Shown here: one piece after another, positions 24,421-33,788 of the stretch | How the letters are laid out: every line of letters begins with the position of its first letter | Numbering within the stretch: position 1 is the stretch's first letter | From: Bombella sp. ESL0385 | Lineage (GTDB): Bacteria > Pseudomonadota > Alphaproteobacteria > Acetobacterales > Acetobacteraceae | Length of the DNA stretch: 64,000 nucleotides | Assembly (NCBI RefSeq): GCF_009725755.1 | Contig: NZ_WNIJ01000001.1 | Coordinates: 1,116,001 to 1,180,000 of the forward strand | Direction of reading: 5' to 3' | Position numbers and translations under genes: made by a program | The notes under the pieces: model-generated | Databases searched by the model: none | Seen by the model: only the letters and a program-made list of their open reading frames with translations | Told to the model about the DNA's origin: nothing

Positions 24421-25788
24421 TTAATGCTCGTTTTGCTTCACAAAAGGGTTACGGCTACCCCGCAGGAGCAATCTTATCGGCGTACCGGGAAGATGGAATG
24501 TCTCCCGCAACCCATTGATAAGATAACGCTTATAGCTATCGGGCAGTTGTTCCGCCCGCGTCCCAAAGAGCACAAAAGTGGGAGGGCGGCTCTTTGCCTG
24601 CGTCATGTAACGCAATTTTAAACGCCGACCATCCACAAGGGGAGGCTGGTGTTTTTCCACCGCTTCTTCAAACCAACGGTTTAAATCGCTTGTCCCCACG
24701 CGAGCATTCCATACCTCGCCTGCACGGCGCACAGCGGGCAAAAGGCGATTTAGCCCTTCACCTGTTAGAGCGGAGAACGTGACCACTTCAATCCCCCGCA
24801 TTTGCGCGAGTGATATTTCAATCCGTCCCGCAATGGCCTTACGTGTTGCTTGACGCTCCTTTACCGCATCCCATTTATTAAGGGCCAGCACACATGCCCG
24901 CCCTTCTCGCTCGATCAACCGTGCGATTTGCAAATCTTGCTCATCCACACCGCGCTCGGCATCCAACACAAGGATAACGACTTCCGCCATCTTCATTGCC
25001 TCAATAGAGGCAGAGACAGAGACGCGTTCTAACCCTTCCTGTACACGCGCACGTTTACGCATGCCCGCTGTATCGACAATCTCAATCGGCCCAATGTCAT
25101 CCTCTAGCCCAACGCTAACAGCATCGCGTGTTAAGCCAGCCTCCGGGCCGGTAATCATGCGCTCCTCACCGAGCAAACTATTCAAAAGGGTGGATTTCCC
25201 CGCATTAGGACGGCCAATAATAGCGATGCGAAGCGGCTTTTCCCCATCATGCTCCGCAAGTGTATCTTCATCAGGGAGAAGGCTTGCAATCTCTCCCATA
25301 AGGTCCGCCAGACCTTCCCCATGCTCAGCAGAGACCGCAAGAGGCGTCCCTAAACCTAGGGAATAAGCCTCCATCGCAGCCTCGGCCCCTGCACGGCCCT
25401 CCGCCTTATTCGCCACAAGGAGAACGGGGCGGTTCTGCCGCCGCAGCCAATTGGCAAAATGCTCATCCGCGGGAGTGATACCAGCCCGCACATCAACACA
25501 GAAAACCACCAAATCCGCTTGCGTAATACCCTGCTCTGATGAGGCGCGCATACGGCCAAAGAGAGTCTCTGGAGCGGCTTCTTCCAACCCGGCTGTATCA
25601 ACAAGGCGCACACGCCGCCCGCGCAACATCGCTACGCCGTCTTTACGATCACGCGTTACGCCGGGCACGTCCGACACAATGGCCTGACGCCGCCCAACAA
25701 GCCGGTTGAAAATGGTGGATTTCCCAACATTTGGCCGTCCTGCGATAACGACAACCGGCAGTCGGCCTGATTCAAATTGCTCAACCAT
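24421..25788 (-). CDS. der: Ribosome-assembly GTPase Der (EngA)
   Basis: Double-domain GTPase needed for maturation of the 50S ribosomal subunit. The 455-residue protein has two G domains, each with a P-loop, GRPNVGKS at 17-24 and GRPNAGKS at 192-199, followed by DTAGLEE and DTAGMRK switch II motifs and NKAE/NKWD specificity motifs, then the C-terminal KH-like domain. The frame runs back to 25809; ATG 25788 overlaps the bamB stop by eight bases and matches the usual N-terminus (PVVVIAGRPN). It is third in the yfgM-bamB-der order that is also seen in E. coli. Confidence 0.95.
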   Translation of the reverse strand: MVEQFESGRLPVVVIAGRPNVGKSTIFNRLVGRRQAIVSDVPGVTRDRKDGVAMLRGRRVRLVDTAGLEEAAPETLFGRMRASSEQGITQADLVVFCVDVRAGITPADEHFANWLRRQNRPVLLVANKAEGRAGAEAAMEAYSLGLGTPLAVSAEHGEGLADLMGEIASLLPDEDTLAEHDGEKPLRIAIIGRPNAGKSTLLNSLLGEERMITGPEAGLTRDAVSVGLEDDIGPIEIVDTAGMRKRARVQEGLERVSVSASIEAMKMAEVVILVLDAERGVDEQDLQIARLIEREGRACVLALNKWDAVKERQATRKAIAGRIEISLAQMRGIEVVTFSALTGEGLNRLLPAVRRAGEVWNARVGTSDLNRWFEEAVEKHQPPLVDGRRLKLRYMTQAKSRPPTFVLFGTRAEQLPDSYKRYLINGLRETFHLPGTPIRLLLRGSRNPFVKQNEH

Positions 25789-27190
25789 AGGCGCGTAAGA
25801 CACCATCATCGCTTAGGACAAGCAGCTGCCCATCACACACAATCGGCTGAACTTGGCAGGATGATGGCGTGTCAATCTTCCCGATATCGCTCCCTGTTTG
25901 GGCATCAATAATCACCATGCCGCCGCGCTTCATACTGGAGAGGCAAACAAGCTTATTATTCAACAAGATTGGGCCTGTCCATTGAATGCCCTTTTTCTCG
26001 TGTTTTGGGTCTTCAAAGCGGGTTAGCTGCTTCACCCAACGCACTTGCCCACTCACCCGGTCGAGGCAAGCAAGCTGCTGATCTAGCGAAATAACATAGA
26101 GCCAATCACCACAAATGCAGAGCGGGGACTGACCGCTCACCTCACGCTCCCACAAACGGCGGCCGGAGCGCATATCAATCGCTACCAGCACGCGCGAGAG
26201 AGAAATTGCATAGGCTGTACCATCCACCACGACAGGGCCACCGCGCACACAAGCGAAGTCCAGCATCGCACCGAGCCCGTTGCCTCCGCCAAGGCTATCG
26301 CTCCATACAATCTCACCAGAGGCTGCACGAAGGGCCACGAGGTCGCCACTACCAAAACCGACAACCACAATGCCATTCACCACAGCCGGAGCCCCTGCCC
26401 CAAACAAGCTCGTACTCACATTGGTGGCTTGATAGGTCCAACGCTGTTTACCCGTGCTGGCCTCCAGCGCAAATAACCGGGCATCAATAGTGGTAAAGAA
26501 CATCAAACCATCAACGATGGTTGGGGCAGAGCGGCCCGGCGTACCAATATCAACAGCCCATTTCTGCTTCCCTGTTGCGGCATCTAAAGCAAGAGCTTGG
26601 GCAATGCCATCCACAACATAAAGCGTATCGTCAACCAGCGCGATGCCGCCACCAATATTAGTCGAGCGTGTTTTACGCGCGGGCTGGCAATGCCATAGCA
26701 GCTTACGATCCGGCCAGCTCCAAGCGCGAATAGCCCCTTGAGCATCCACCGTAAAGAGCCGCCCGCCCCCTATAACGGGAGAGGATTGCAAAGCCCCACG
26801 GCGATTAGGCATGAAGAATATATTGGACAGCCAACCAACTTCCTTCACAGCGGCACCGATAGATTGGCTCCATAGCTGACGCGTGCCATTCCATGCCGCA
26901 TTTACAGCCTCATGAGAGGGCTCTCGACCTTCTTGCGTCCATTGATGAATAGGCTGCACCGCAGGTAAATGAACAGCCGTTTTATCATGCGGATCTACCG
27001 TCAAACCCGCCCCGGTGGAGAGGACATCAATACGCCGGCCGGGGAGAACCGTCTTTTTAGGATCATCTGCAAAAATGCCGCAACCTGCAAGCCCGGCCAT
27101 CGCCGCAACAGAGCAAGCCCCTTTTAGAACAGACCGCCGAGATGTCTTTACAGGCTGGCCAAGCGAAGGTGAAGAAAAACGATGGCTCAT
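25781..27190 (-). CDS. bamB: Outer-membrane assembly lipoprotein BamB (PQQ-like beta-propeller)
   Basis: A 469-residue lipoprotein made of PQQ-like propeller blades (repeats such as GRLFTVDAQGAIRAWSWPDRKLLWH and RLFALEASTGKQRW). BamB scaffolds the beta-barrel assembly machine at the outer membrane. The N-terminus is odd: TSRRSVLKG (17-24) is a good twin-arginine motif, followed by a hydrophobic stretch and the lipobox GLAGC with Cys37. This suggests export through Tat before lipidation, unlike E. coli BamB. It sits between the yfgM-like gene (four-base ATGA overlap) and der. A soluble quinoprotein is unlikely, given the lipobox and the neighbours. Confidence 0.88.
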   Translation of the reverse strand: MSHRFSSPSLGQPVKTSRRSVLKGACSVAAMAGLAGCGIFADDPKKTVLPGRRIDVLSTGAGLTVDPHDKTAVHLPAVQPIHQWTQEGREPSHEAVNAAWNGTRQLWSQSIGAAVKEVGWLSNIFFMPNRRGALQSSPVIGGGRLFTVDAQGAIRAWSWPDRKLLWHCQPARKTRSTNIGGGIALVDDTLYVVDGIAQALALDAATGKQKWAVDIGTPGRSAPTIVDGLMFFTTIDARLFALEASTGKQRWTYQATNVSTSLFGAGAPAVVNGIVVVGFGSGDLVALRAASGEIVWSDSLGGGNGLGAMLDFACVRGGPVVVDGTAYAISLSRVLVAIDMRSGRRLWEREVSGQSPLCICGDWLYVISLDQQLACLDRVSGQVRWVKQLTRFEDPKHEKKGIQWTGPILLNNKLVCLSSMKRGGMVIIDAQTGSDIGKIDTPSSCQVQPIVCDGQLLVLSDDGVLRAYG

Positions 27191-27879
27191 CCAGCCTCTC
27201 CTAATGTTTGTAATAACATCCCAGCCCGTTGACGCAGGCCCTCTGTACTATCGGGGGAGGATTGCACTTGCTGTAAAAGGCGACGTGCCTCCTCATGGTC
27301 TGTCTTTGTGCTACCCGGTGCAAGGTCAAGCACCGCTAGGCCTTCCTTCGCAAGGGGGACCCAGCTCCCGCCCTCTTGTACTAAAGCTTGATACCCCGCC
27401 CGGAGCTCATCACGCGGGGCCGTATCCATCCGCGCATTCAACCCTCGATATTGCGCCATAGAGCGAAGAGACGTATCTGCTTTTTTATCCTCTGCAACAG
27501 CGGACCATAACTTCAAAGCGGAGGCTGTGTCATGCTCTTGCAGTTTAAGTTCCGCCAAATACATAGCAGCGTAGCTCCGCACACCCTCTGGCGCGCTTTG
27601 GGCAAGATCTTGTAAAATGCCCTCAGCTTTTTGATGCGCCGCCCCCTCTGTCACAGGCTTGCCCGACAACGCCCCAAGCAGTGACATGGCCTCAAAATAA
27701 CGATTAGACGCTTGCGCTTGAGCAGTATGGAGCTGATGCTGCTTCCATCCCCAAACACCACCGCCAATGCCTGCCACAATAAGCACGCACAACACCACCA
27801 CACCCACGCGCAAGCCCACGCTACGCATTTTTGCAAGGCGTTGTTCTTCCTCTAATTCTTGAAATAAATCGTCTGCCAC
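27187..27879 (-). CDS. YfgM-like membrane-anchored TPR protein
   Basis: A 230-residue protein with a short cytoplasmic segment, one membrane helix (about 23-45, VGVVVLCVLIVAGIGGGVWGW) and a periplasmic alpha-helical tail with TPR-like repeats (SYAAMYLAELKLQEHDTASALKLW). This is the architecture of YfgM, an ancillary partner of the SecYEG/PpiD translocon. The position directly before bamB and der is the same as in E. coli, which supports the call more than the weak sequence signature. Translation starts at GTG 27879 with AAGGA seven bases upstream. Confidence 0.8.
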   Translation of the reverse strand: MADDLFQELEEEQRLAKMRSVGLRVGVVVLCVLIVAGIGGGVWGWKQHQLHTAQAQASNRYFEAMSLLGALSGKPVTEGAAHQKAEGILQDLAQSAPEGVRSYAAMYLAELKLQEHDTASALKLWSAVAEDKKADTSLRSMAQYRGLNARMDTAPRDELRAGYQALVQEGGSWVPLAKEGLAVLDLAPGSTKTDHEEARRLLQQVQSSPDSTEGLRQRAGMLLQTLGEAG

Positions 27880-27984
27880 GCCGTATCCTTAGCTGGACTG
27901 CACACACTCATTCCGTACCCTATAGCATGGCGGCTCTGCTACCAACATACTATCACGATAAAAAAACATCGCCTTCTTAACTCG

Positions 27985-29307
27985 TTATGGCTGAAAGCGG
28001 ATAGGCTGGCCTACATTATGCGTGATAATCGCATCATCCTCCATCACCACATGACCGCGCACAATCGTCCCAACGGGCCAGCCTGTCACGTTTTTACCGT
28101 CATAAGGCGTCCACCCGGCGGGGGAGGCTATCCAGTCATTACTAATGGTGCGTTGCTTCTTCATATCCACAAGGGTGATGTCGGCATCGAACCCCACGGC
28201 GAGCCGCCCCTTATTGGGCAAGCCATAAACCCGTGCAGGGCCAGCAGCCATCACATCAACAAGGCGTGTCAGGCTCAACCGCCCCGCATTTACATGGTCC
28301 AACATCAAAGGAACAATCGTCTGCACACCCGTTAGGCCGGAGGGGCACTCCAACCAAGGGAGCTCTTTCGCATCCCTAGGGTGCGGGGCATGGTCAGAAG
28401 AAACAACATCCACCCGGCCATCACGCAAGGCGGCCCATCCAGCCTCAAAATGGCGGCGTTCATTCCTCAACGGAGGATTCATCACCGCCTTACCTCCAAG
28501 ACGCTCATAGCATCCCGGCCCTTCATTGGTTAGGTGATTAACCAGAACCTCCACGGTGGCGTAACGCCGGTTCTCAGCCAGAAGGGTAAACTCCTCCTCT
28601 GTCGAGACATGAAGAATATGGATAGGCCGCCCCGTCTTATGCGATAATGCCAAGATACGCCTCGTCCCACGGATGGCACATTCAGCATCTCGCCACTCTG
28701 CATGGAGATGGTAAGGCTGACCCGGCTCAAACAGCTTCCGCCGTTCCCGCAGGCGATATTCATCCTCTGAATGGAATGAGACACGGCGATGACCCGAGCG
28801 TAGAACAGCCTCTATCCCCTCATCATCCTCAATCATCAAATCACCAGTAGAGGAACCAGCAAACACCTTCACTCCACATACGCCCTCCTCTTGCTCAAAC
28901 TCAGCAAGTAAAGGGGTATTCTCCCGCGTAGCCCCGATATACATTGCGACATCTATATGGGCTGTGTCGATAATATGCTGACGCTTCCAATCCAGCATCT
29001 TTTTATCGGTCACAGTGGGGTTTGTGTTGGGCATATCAAAGACGGAGGTGATCCCCCCTAAGGCAGCAGCGCGTGTGCCTGTCTCCAACGTCTCTGCCTC
29101 AGGCTTGCCGGGGTCACGCAAATGAACGTGAGAATCAATCAGACCGGGAAGAACATAAAGCCCTGTTGCATCGATCACCTGTGCAGCTTCATCCTGCGAG
29201 GAAACACTCAGTGAGGCAATCTTCTGATCACGGACCCCAATATCCGCTTGGGCCTCCCCCCACGGGAAAATGCACCGCCCGTTCCGAATGATGAGGTCAA
29301 ATCGCAT
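27985..29307 (-). CDS. pyrC: Dihydroorotase
   Basis: Cyclises N-carbamoyl-L-aspartate to dihydroorotate in pyrimidine synthesis. The 440-residue zinc amidohydrolase has the metal-binding H-x-H in DSHVHLRDPG (His60, His62), the FDMPNTNP segment, KVFAGSST with the lysine expected to be carboxylated, and SSDHAPH near the C-terminal metal site. It is the longer, type-I (PyrC/AllB-like) dihydroorotase, so an allantoinase cannot be fully excluded. AAGGAGATATC precedes the ATG, an excellent ribosome site. pyrE is 24 kb away, so pyr genes are not clustered. Confidence 0.88.
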   Translation of the reverse strand: MRFDLIIRNGRCIFPWGEAQADIGVRDQKIASLSVSSQDEAAQVIDATGLYVLPGLIDSHVHLRDPGKPEAETLETGTRAAALGGITSVFDMPNTNPTVTDKKMLDWKRQHIIDTAHIDVAMYIGATRENTPLLAEFEQEEGVCGVKVFAGSSTGDLMIEDDEGIEAVLRSGHRRVSFHSEDEYRLRERRKLFEPGQPYHLHAEWRDAECAIRGTRRILALSHKTGRPIHILHVSTEEEFTLLAENRRYATVEVLVNHLTNEGPGCYERLGGKAVMNPPLRNERRHFEAGWAALRDGRVDVVSSDHAPHPRDAKELPWLECPSGLTGVQTIVPLMLDHVNAGRLSLTRLVDVMAAGPARVYGLPNKGRLAVGFDADITLVDMKKQRTISNDWIASPAGWTPYDGKNVTGWPVGTIVRGHVVMEDDAIITHNVGQPIRFQP

Positions 29308-29358
29308 GATATCTCCTTAGAGGCTTGGCCATCGCTCTATCTAAATAACGGTATAATC

Positions 29359-30267
29359 CTACTGTGCTCTGGCCCGTTCATAAAGAGCCAAGGCGGCATG
29401 CTGCACATTTTCCACCTTTAAGGCGGCCATATCACCCTCTCCCTCCGGGCCGGGGGCCAAAAGAACCTCTGCCCAGCGGCCTGACGGCGCATATTGGGAC
29501 GCATAGCTTGGCCCAAACAACCCTAATGTTGGCACATTTAAAGCCGCCGCAAGATGCATCAGCCCCGAATCACCCCCTACAAAGAGAGAGCAACGCGCAA
29601 TAAGAGCCGCTACTTGAGCAAGGCTATACTGCCCGCCCCCAATATCCAACGCATTAGGCAATAAGGCCCGTACCGGGGCGGCAAGGCGTGCTTCTCGCTC
29701 CCCCGGCCCATAAACCAAAAGGGGGCGAAACCCCCTTGCCTGCATCTGCCGCGCGAATGTCGCAAAGGATTCAACGGGCCAGATTTTATGCTCTGTCCCC
29801 GCCGTAATGGCTAAAGCGAGCCATACACCCTCATCAGGCAAAAGCGTAGCAGCATAGGCCTGCTCCTGCGCTCCTAACCATAAGGTGGGGTAATGTGCAT
29901 ATTGTACGCCTAAAGCGCGCGCATGTTGAGCCAGCTTTAAGCCCTTTTGCCGCCCTCCACGAACCTTATAACGCGCCCTGCTCCATACCCCATAACTGAC
30001 AAGAGAGGCCCGTAAATCCACCACCGCCTCCCACCGATAACGCACAACATCGCGCCATAGAGCAAGCCAATGCTGATTATAAGGGCGTTTCTCCATTACA
30101 ATCAGCCGTTCGCAACGCGGCATATAACGAAAGAGGTCACACACAGCCGGGCCGCATACGATGGTAAAATATGCCTGCGGATAGCGTGTCATCATGGCCG
30201 AAAGGGCCGCTAAAGAGATAACAGCATCCCCCAACCGATGCGCCGTGATGAACAGGACGCGCTTCAC
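29359..30267 (-). CDS. Glycosyltransferase family 9 (heptosyltransferase-like)
   Basis: A 302-residue GT-B fold enzyme of the ADP-heptose:LPS heptosyltransferase family. The N-terminal VLFITAHRLGDAVISL and the C-terminal donor-binding region FVGGDSGLMHLAAALNVPTLGLFGPS are typical. It probably adds a sugar to the lipopolysaccharide core on the cytoplasmic side of the membrane; the exact donor and acceptor are unknown. The frame opens at TTG 30279, but GTG 30267 overlaps the dnaQ TGA (GTGA) and begins just before the first strand, so I prefer it. It is the last gene of a six-gene minus-strand run. Confidence 0.85.
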   Translation of the reverse strand: MKRVLFITAHRLGDAVISLAALSAMMTRYPQAYFTIVCGPAVCDLFRYMPRCERLIVMEKRPYNQHWLALWRDVVRYRWEAVVDLRASLVSYGVWSRARYKVRGGRQKGLKLAQHARALGVQYAHYPTLWLGAQEQAYAATLLPDEGVWLALAITAGTEHKIWPVESFATFARQMQARGFRPLLVYGPGEREARLAAPVRALLPNALDIGGGQYSLAQVAALIARCSLFVGGDSGLMHLAAALNVPTLGLFGPSYASQYAPSGRWAEVLLAPGPEGEGDMAALKVENVQHAALALYERARAQ

Positions 30268-30959
30268 TCTCGCATCCAAAGGGGGTTATCGACCGTCTCT
30301 AAAAACTGGGCATGACGAGCTAATGTGGCTTCATCTGGCGGGGCCATAGGGCGCGGGGTACGCCCTGTTACCGCCTTACGCTTTACCCGCCCCTCTGATG
30401 AAGTTCTTTGTGTTTGCTCATTACCCAGCCCCAAACCGCGTTGTCGTCCACCGATAAGCTCTACATACACATCGGCAAGCAAGCGGCAATCAAGCAACGC
30501 ATTATGCGTGCCACGCTCGGAGAGGTCGATATTAAAACGACGGCAGAGCGCATCCAAATTCGCAGGCATACCGGGGAACTTCTTCCGCGCCATAATGACT
30601 GTATCAACCGCGCGGCTTTCATAATCCAATGGTGGACGCCCGGCCCGTTTTAGCTCCGCATTGATGAACTTGAAGTCAAACGGTGCATTATGGGCTATCA
30701 TCTTCCCATCACCGATGAAGGCTAAAAACTCATCAGCAATATCAGCAAAAAGGGGTTTGCCCTCCAAATCGGCCAACGTAAAACCATGCACTTTTGTGGC
30801 CTCAGCCGGGATGTCTCGCTCTGGATTAATGAGGACGTGGAAGTAATTTTCCGTCCGCAAATCATTCACCAATTCCAAAGCAGCAATCTCAATGACCCTA
30901 TCGCCAGTATCAGGGTCTAGCCCTGTGGTCTCTGTATCAAAGAGGATAGAACGCGTCAT
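30264..30959 (-). CDS. dnaQ: DNA polymerase III epsilon subunit (3'-5' proofreading exonuclease)
   Basis: Proofreading exonuclease of the replicative polymerase. The 231-residue protein has ExoI SILFDTETTGLD (Asp8, Glu10), ExoII HNAPFDFKF and ExoIII HNALLDCRLLADVY, a complete DEDDh active site. The last 45 residues, basic and Pro-rich, form the linker that binds the alpha subunit in this family. The ATG overlaps the coaE stop by four bases, with AAGGGAAG upstream. Its stop is in turn overlapped by the glycosyltransferase start. The coaE-dnaQ pairing is common in alphaproteobacteria. Confidence 0.95.
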   Translation of the reverse strand: MTRSILFDTETTGLDPDTGDRVIEIAALELVNDLRTENYFHVLINPERDIPAEATKVHGFTLADLEGKPLFADIADEFLAFIGDGKMIAHNAPFDFKFINAELKRAGRPPLDYESRAVDTVIMARKKFPGMPANLDALCRRFNIDLSERGTHNALLDCRLLADVYVELIGGRQRGLGLGNEQTQRTSSEGRVKRKAVTGRTPRPMAPPDEATLARHAQFLETVDNPLWMRE

Positions 30960-31591
30960 ATCTTCCCTTCCTGTGCAGAAGCCTCATCCCTCTCCTGCCG
31001 TAATTGCTGCAAAAAGCGATGAATCTGCCGCGCACTAAACGCACAAGACAGTCCCGTTTTTATCACGATATCGGCCCGCTGTCGTCTCTCTTGGTCTGTC
31101 ATTTGGCGTGTCAGAAAGGCTTTGGCCTCCTCAACACTCATCTGCCCGCGATGTTGATGACGCTGCCGCAAACGCGCTATCCGCACAGCGAGCGGAGCCT
31201 CCACCACCATCACGGCTGTGCAATCACGCTCTGCTCCTGTTTCCCACAATAAAGGAATATCCAATACGCAAAACGGCACGCCCCGCGCCCGACACCGCGC
31301 CAAAAATGCGCGTCTTTCTTGCCTAACAAGGGGATGGATTATCTGCTCCAACCGAGGCAACACAGTTGCGTCTTGCCCGATGAGCCGCCGCAAAGCCGCA
31401 CGGTCTAACTGCCCATTATGCACCACCGCAGGGAACGCCCGCTGCAAAGGCCCAATAGCCCGCCCATGAGGAACTTGTAGGCGACGCACGCAAGCATCAG
31501 CGTCAAAAACTGGGACCTTAGCACGGCGAAATAAAGCCGCGATCGTACTTTTCCCCGCTGCCATTCCCCCTGTAAGGCCCAGAACATACAT
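30956..31591 (-). CDS. coaE: Dephospho-CoA kinase
   Basis: Final step of coenzyme A synthesis: phosphorylates the 3' hydroxyl of dephospho-CoA. The 211-residue protein begins with the P-loop GLTGGMAAGKST (5-16), followed by VFDADACVRRL and DIPLLWETG, which are family landmarks. Length is normal. It begins two bases after the aroE stop and overlaps dnaQ by four bases at its own stop, so it is translated within the run from the tlpA-like gene to the glycosyltransferase. Confidence 0.95.
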   Translation of the reverse strand: MYVLGLTGGMAAGKSTIAALFRRAKVPVFDADACVRRLQVPHGRAIGPLQRAFPAVVHNGQLDRAALRRLIGQDATVLPRLEQIIHPLVRQERRAFLARCRARGVPFCVLDIPLLWETGAERDCTAVMVVEAPLAVRIARLRQRHQHRGQMSVEEAKAFLTRQMTDQERRQRADIVIKTGLSCAFSARQIHRFLQQLRQERDEASAQEGKI

Positions 31592-31593
31592 AA

Positions 31594-32427
31594 CTAAGTA
31601 AGGTCTGCCATCAAAAGGTCAAAGCTCTGCTTATCAACCTCTGGCCATAAACCAAACCACGCATGAAACCCAGCCCGCGCTTGATACAGCAACATCCCTA
31701 AGCCCTCTACAGTGCGTAACCCACGCTGTTGAGCAGCGCGCAATAAAGGAGTTTGGAGGGGGGTATAAACAATATCAGCAACACTCAACCCTAATTGAGC
31801 CTGTTGGAGGATGCTGGGCCAATCTGTCTCATCATGGCCACCCATACCAAGTGATGTCGCATTGATGAGTATCTGCATATCCCCTAAACGGGCAGGCCAA
31901 TCCGCCCATGGCAACACAACCCCTGCCCCAAGGGCCGAGACTAAGGCTTCAGCCCGTGCGGTCGTCCGATTGGTGATGAAAACATCGCACCCGCAATCCT
32001 GCAGTGCTGCGGCAATCGCCCGTGCTGCCCCACCTGCACCAAGAATCAACACAGACCCGCTGGGAGATACGGCATGAGCCCGCAAATTATCGCAAAAGCC
32101 CGTGCCATCCGTACAATCACCAAGGATGCGCCCATCCTCAAAACGTAGCGTATTAGCCGCACCGGCCCTCTTTGCGGTCATTGTTAGCTCATCACATAAG
32201 CGAAAAGCCTCCTCCTTATGGGGGATTGTAACATTCACGCCGCGAAATCCCGCTGCTGCCAAGCCACGCAACGCGACCTCTAACTGCCCCGGCGCAACAG
32301 GCAGAGGGACATAAGCCCCATTGATCTGATGCACCTTACACCAATGATTATGCAACATAGGCGAGCGTGAATGGGCAACAGGCCACCCAATAACGCCCGC
32401 TAAAACCGTTTTACCATTAATCATCAT
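31594..32427 (-). CDS. aroE: Shikimate dehydrogenase
   Basis: NADPH-dependent reduction of 3-dehydroshikimate to shikimate. The 277-residue protein shows VIGWPVAHSRSPMLHN at the substrate site, NVTIPHKE with the catalytic lysine, the nucleotide-binding GAGGAARAI, and NATSLGM. The open frame extends to 32487, but ATG 32427 overlaps the TGA of the upstream gene (ATGA) and lies shortly before the first strand. A second in-frame ATG follows immediately. It works with aroC at 9.4 kb. Confidence 0.94.
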   Translation of the reverse strand: MMINGKTVLAGVIGWPVAHSRSPMLHNHWCKVHQINGAYVPLPVAPGQLEVALRGLAAAGFRGVNVTIPHKEEAFRLCDELTMTAKRAGAANTLRFEDGRILGDCTDGTGFCDNLRAHAVSPSGSVLILGAGGAARAIAAALQDCGCDVFITNRTTARAEALVSALGAGVVLPWADWPARLGDMQILINATSLGMGGHDETDWPSILQQAQLGLSVADIVYTPLQTPLLRAAQQRGLRTVEGLGMLLYQARAGFHAWFGLWPEVDKQSFDLLMADLT

Positions 32428-33209
32428 GCTCTCTCTTTGCGTTGCGCCCATAAAAGCGGCAAGAGACGTGCCAAACGCTCCGCCCATGCGCGTTGCCCAG
32501 CGTCATCGGAGATTAAATCTTGCCTAATTTCAATCTCCAAAGCAGGGAGCTGACGCCGCCCTGCATGATAAGGCACGCTATATTCATTATGGCTATTTAA
32601 CACATAAGGCTGATTATCCCCCACACATAACCCGCCTTCTGCCTCCAAAAGGGCACGCATAAGGCGCGCTGAATGTGGGTCATGATCATGCAAAAGGCCA
32701 ATCTCCCACGGGCGCGGCTCTCCACCCTCCATAGCGGGGGTAAAGCTATGGAGAGAAACAAACAAAAACTCCCCTTTATCCCGCTGAGCAAGATGACGCT
32801 CTATCTCATCATGATAAGCATGGAGTATCTCCTCCTCCCGCGCATACCGCTCTTGCTGGGAAAGATTCTGATTCCCCGCAATCGCCGTGCCATCACTCAC
32901 CGGCGGGATAGACGTTGGATGCCCTGCGGTTCGGTTACAATCAATCACCAGGCGAGAATAGACCTGCTCAATCAACAAACATCCCAAGGCGTTTTGCAGA
33001 TGCCGCCCAACCTCCTTAATGCCAATATCATAAGCGATATGCCGCTCCCATGCCTGAGGAGGTACCCCCATATCCCCCAGAGATGAAGGCACAGCCCGCC
33101 CGGCATGGTCGCTAATCATCACAAAGGGACTTTCCTCCCTTGCGGGGAGACTATGATAGGGCAAAGGGTCTGCCGCGCTTAATAACGGCATGGTTGGCGC
33201 GCGCGTCAT
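32424..33209 (-). CDS. N-formylglutamate amidohydrolase family protein
   Basis: A 261-residue zinc-hydrolase-type protein with the family pattern FVMISDHAGRAVP, HIAYDIGIKEVG, IDCNRTAGHPTSIPPVSDGT and FVSLHSFTP (histidines expected to bind metal). The named activity is release of formate from N-formylglutamate in histidine breakdown, but no other hut gene is near, and many such proteins in alphaproteobacteria sit outside hut operons, so the real substrate is uncertain. It overlaps the tlpA-like gene upstream by four bases and aroE downstream by four. Confidence 0.8.
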   Translation of the reverse strand: MTRAPTMPLLSAADPLPYHSLPAREESPFVMISDHAGRAVPSSLGDMGVPPQAWERHIAYDIGIKEVGRHLQNALGCLLIEQVYSRLVIDCNRTAGHPTSIPPVSDGTAIAGNQNLSQQERYAREEEILHAYHDEIERHLAQRDKGEFLFVSLHSFTPAMEGGEPRPWEIGLLHDHDPHSARLMRALLEAEGGLCVGDNQPYVLNSHNEYSVPYHAGRRQLPALEIEIRQDLISDDAGQRAWAERLARLLPLLWAQRKERA

Positions 33210-33778
33210 TCAGTCTCCTGCAATAAATTACGAATTATAGACGCAGCCTGAGCTTCATCCCATGTCACCCCACCATCGGAGATAGCCCGCACCTGACCGC
33301 TTGCATCAATGAGCAGCGTCATCGGCAAGCCCGGATCTTTCACCGTTTTGATGAAAGGTTGCACATGCTCACGCTCTGCGACCCATACGGGTAAACCCAC
33401 AGCATGCAGGCGGGGCAAAGCCGCTGCTACTTGCTCTGCTGACCCACTATCTAACGCTACAGGCACAATGGGAAGATCGGGATGCGCCTTTAACAAAGCT
33501 GCAAGCTTAGGCAATTCCTCCCGGCAAGGCAGGCACCATGTCGCCCATAAATGCAGCATATAAGGCTTATTTTCATGCAATGGGAGGGTCGCCTTCTGCC
33601 CTGCTACGCCAGTGACAGGAAGCATCACCGGGGCAGAGAGAGCGGGCTCTGGCTCCAATTCTTGCAGATTCTGCAATCCATCAGCCTGCGCGTAATTGTG
33701 CCTTACCCCCACAGCCGCTACAGTAAGGAGAGCCAAACAAACGGCACCTACGCGAATCTTCTTTAAGTATCTCATCAT
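33206..33778 (-). CDS. tlpA: TlpA/ResA-like thiol-disulfide oxidoreductase
   Basis: Exported thioredoxin-fold protein. The 190 residues comprise a signal peptide or anchor (about 1-31) and a thioredoxin domain with the redox motif [11 protein letters not shown] (Cys82, Cys85) and the cis-proline segment near [14 protein letters not shown]. TlpA-type proteins reduce apocytochromes or cytochrome oxidase copper sites. The frame runs back to 33910, overlapping argH, but GAGGA lies five bases before ATG 33778 and a signal sequence begins there. It is back to back with argH, with starts about 10 bases apart, and heads the six-gene minus run. Confidence 0.83.
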   Translation of the reverse strand: MMRYLKKIRVGAVCLALLTVAAVGVRHNYAQADGLQNLQELEPEPALSAPVMLPVTGVAGQKATLPLHENKPYMLHLWATWCLPCREELPKLAALLKAHPDLPIVPVALDSGSAEQVAAALPRLHAVGLPVWVAEREHVQPFIKTVKDPGLPMTLLIDASGQVRAISDGGVTWDEAQAASIIRNLLQETE

Positions 33779-33788
33779 ATCGGTCCTC

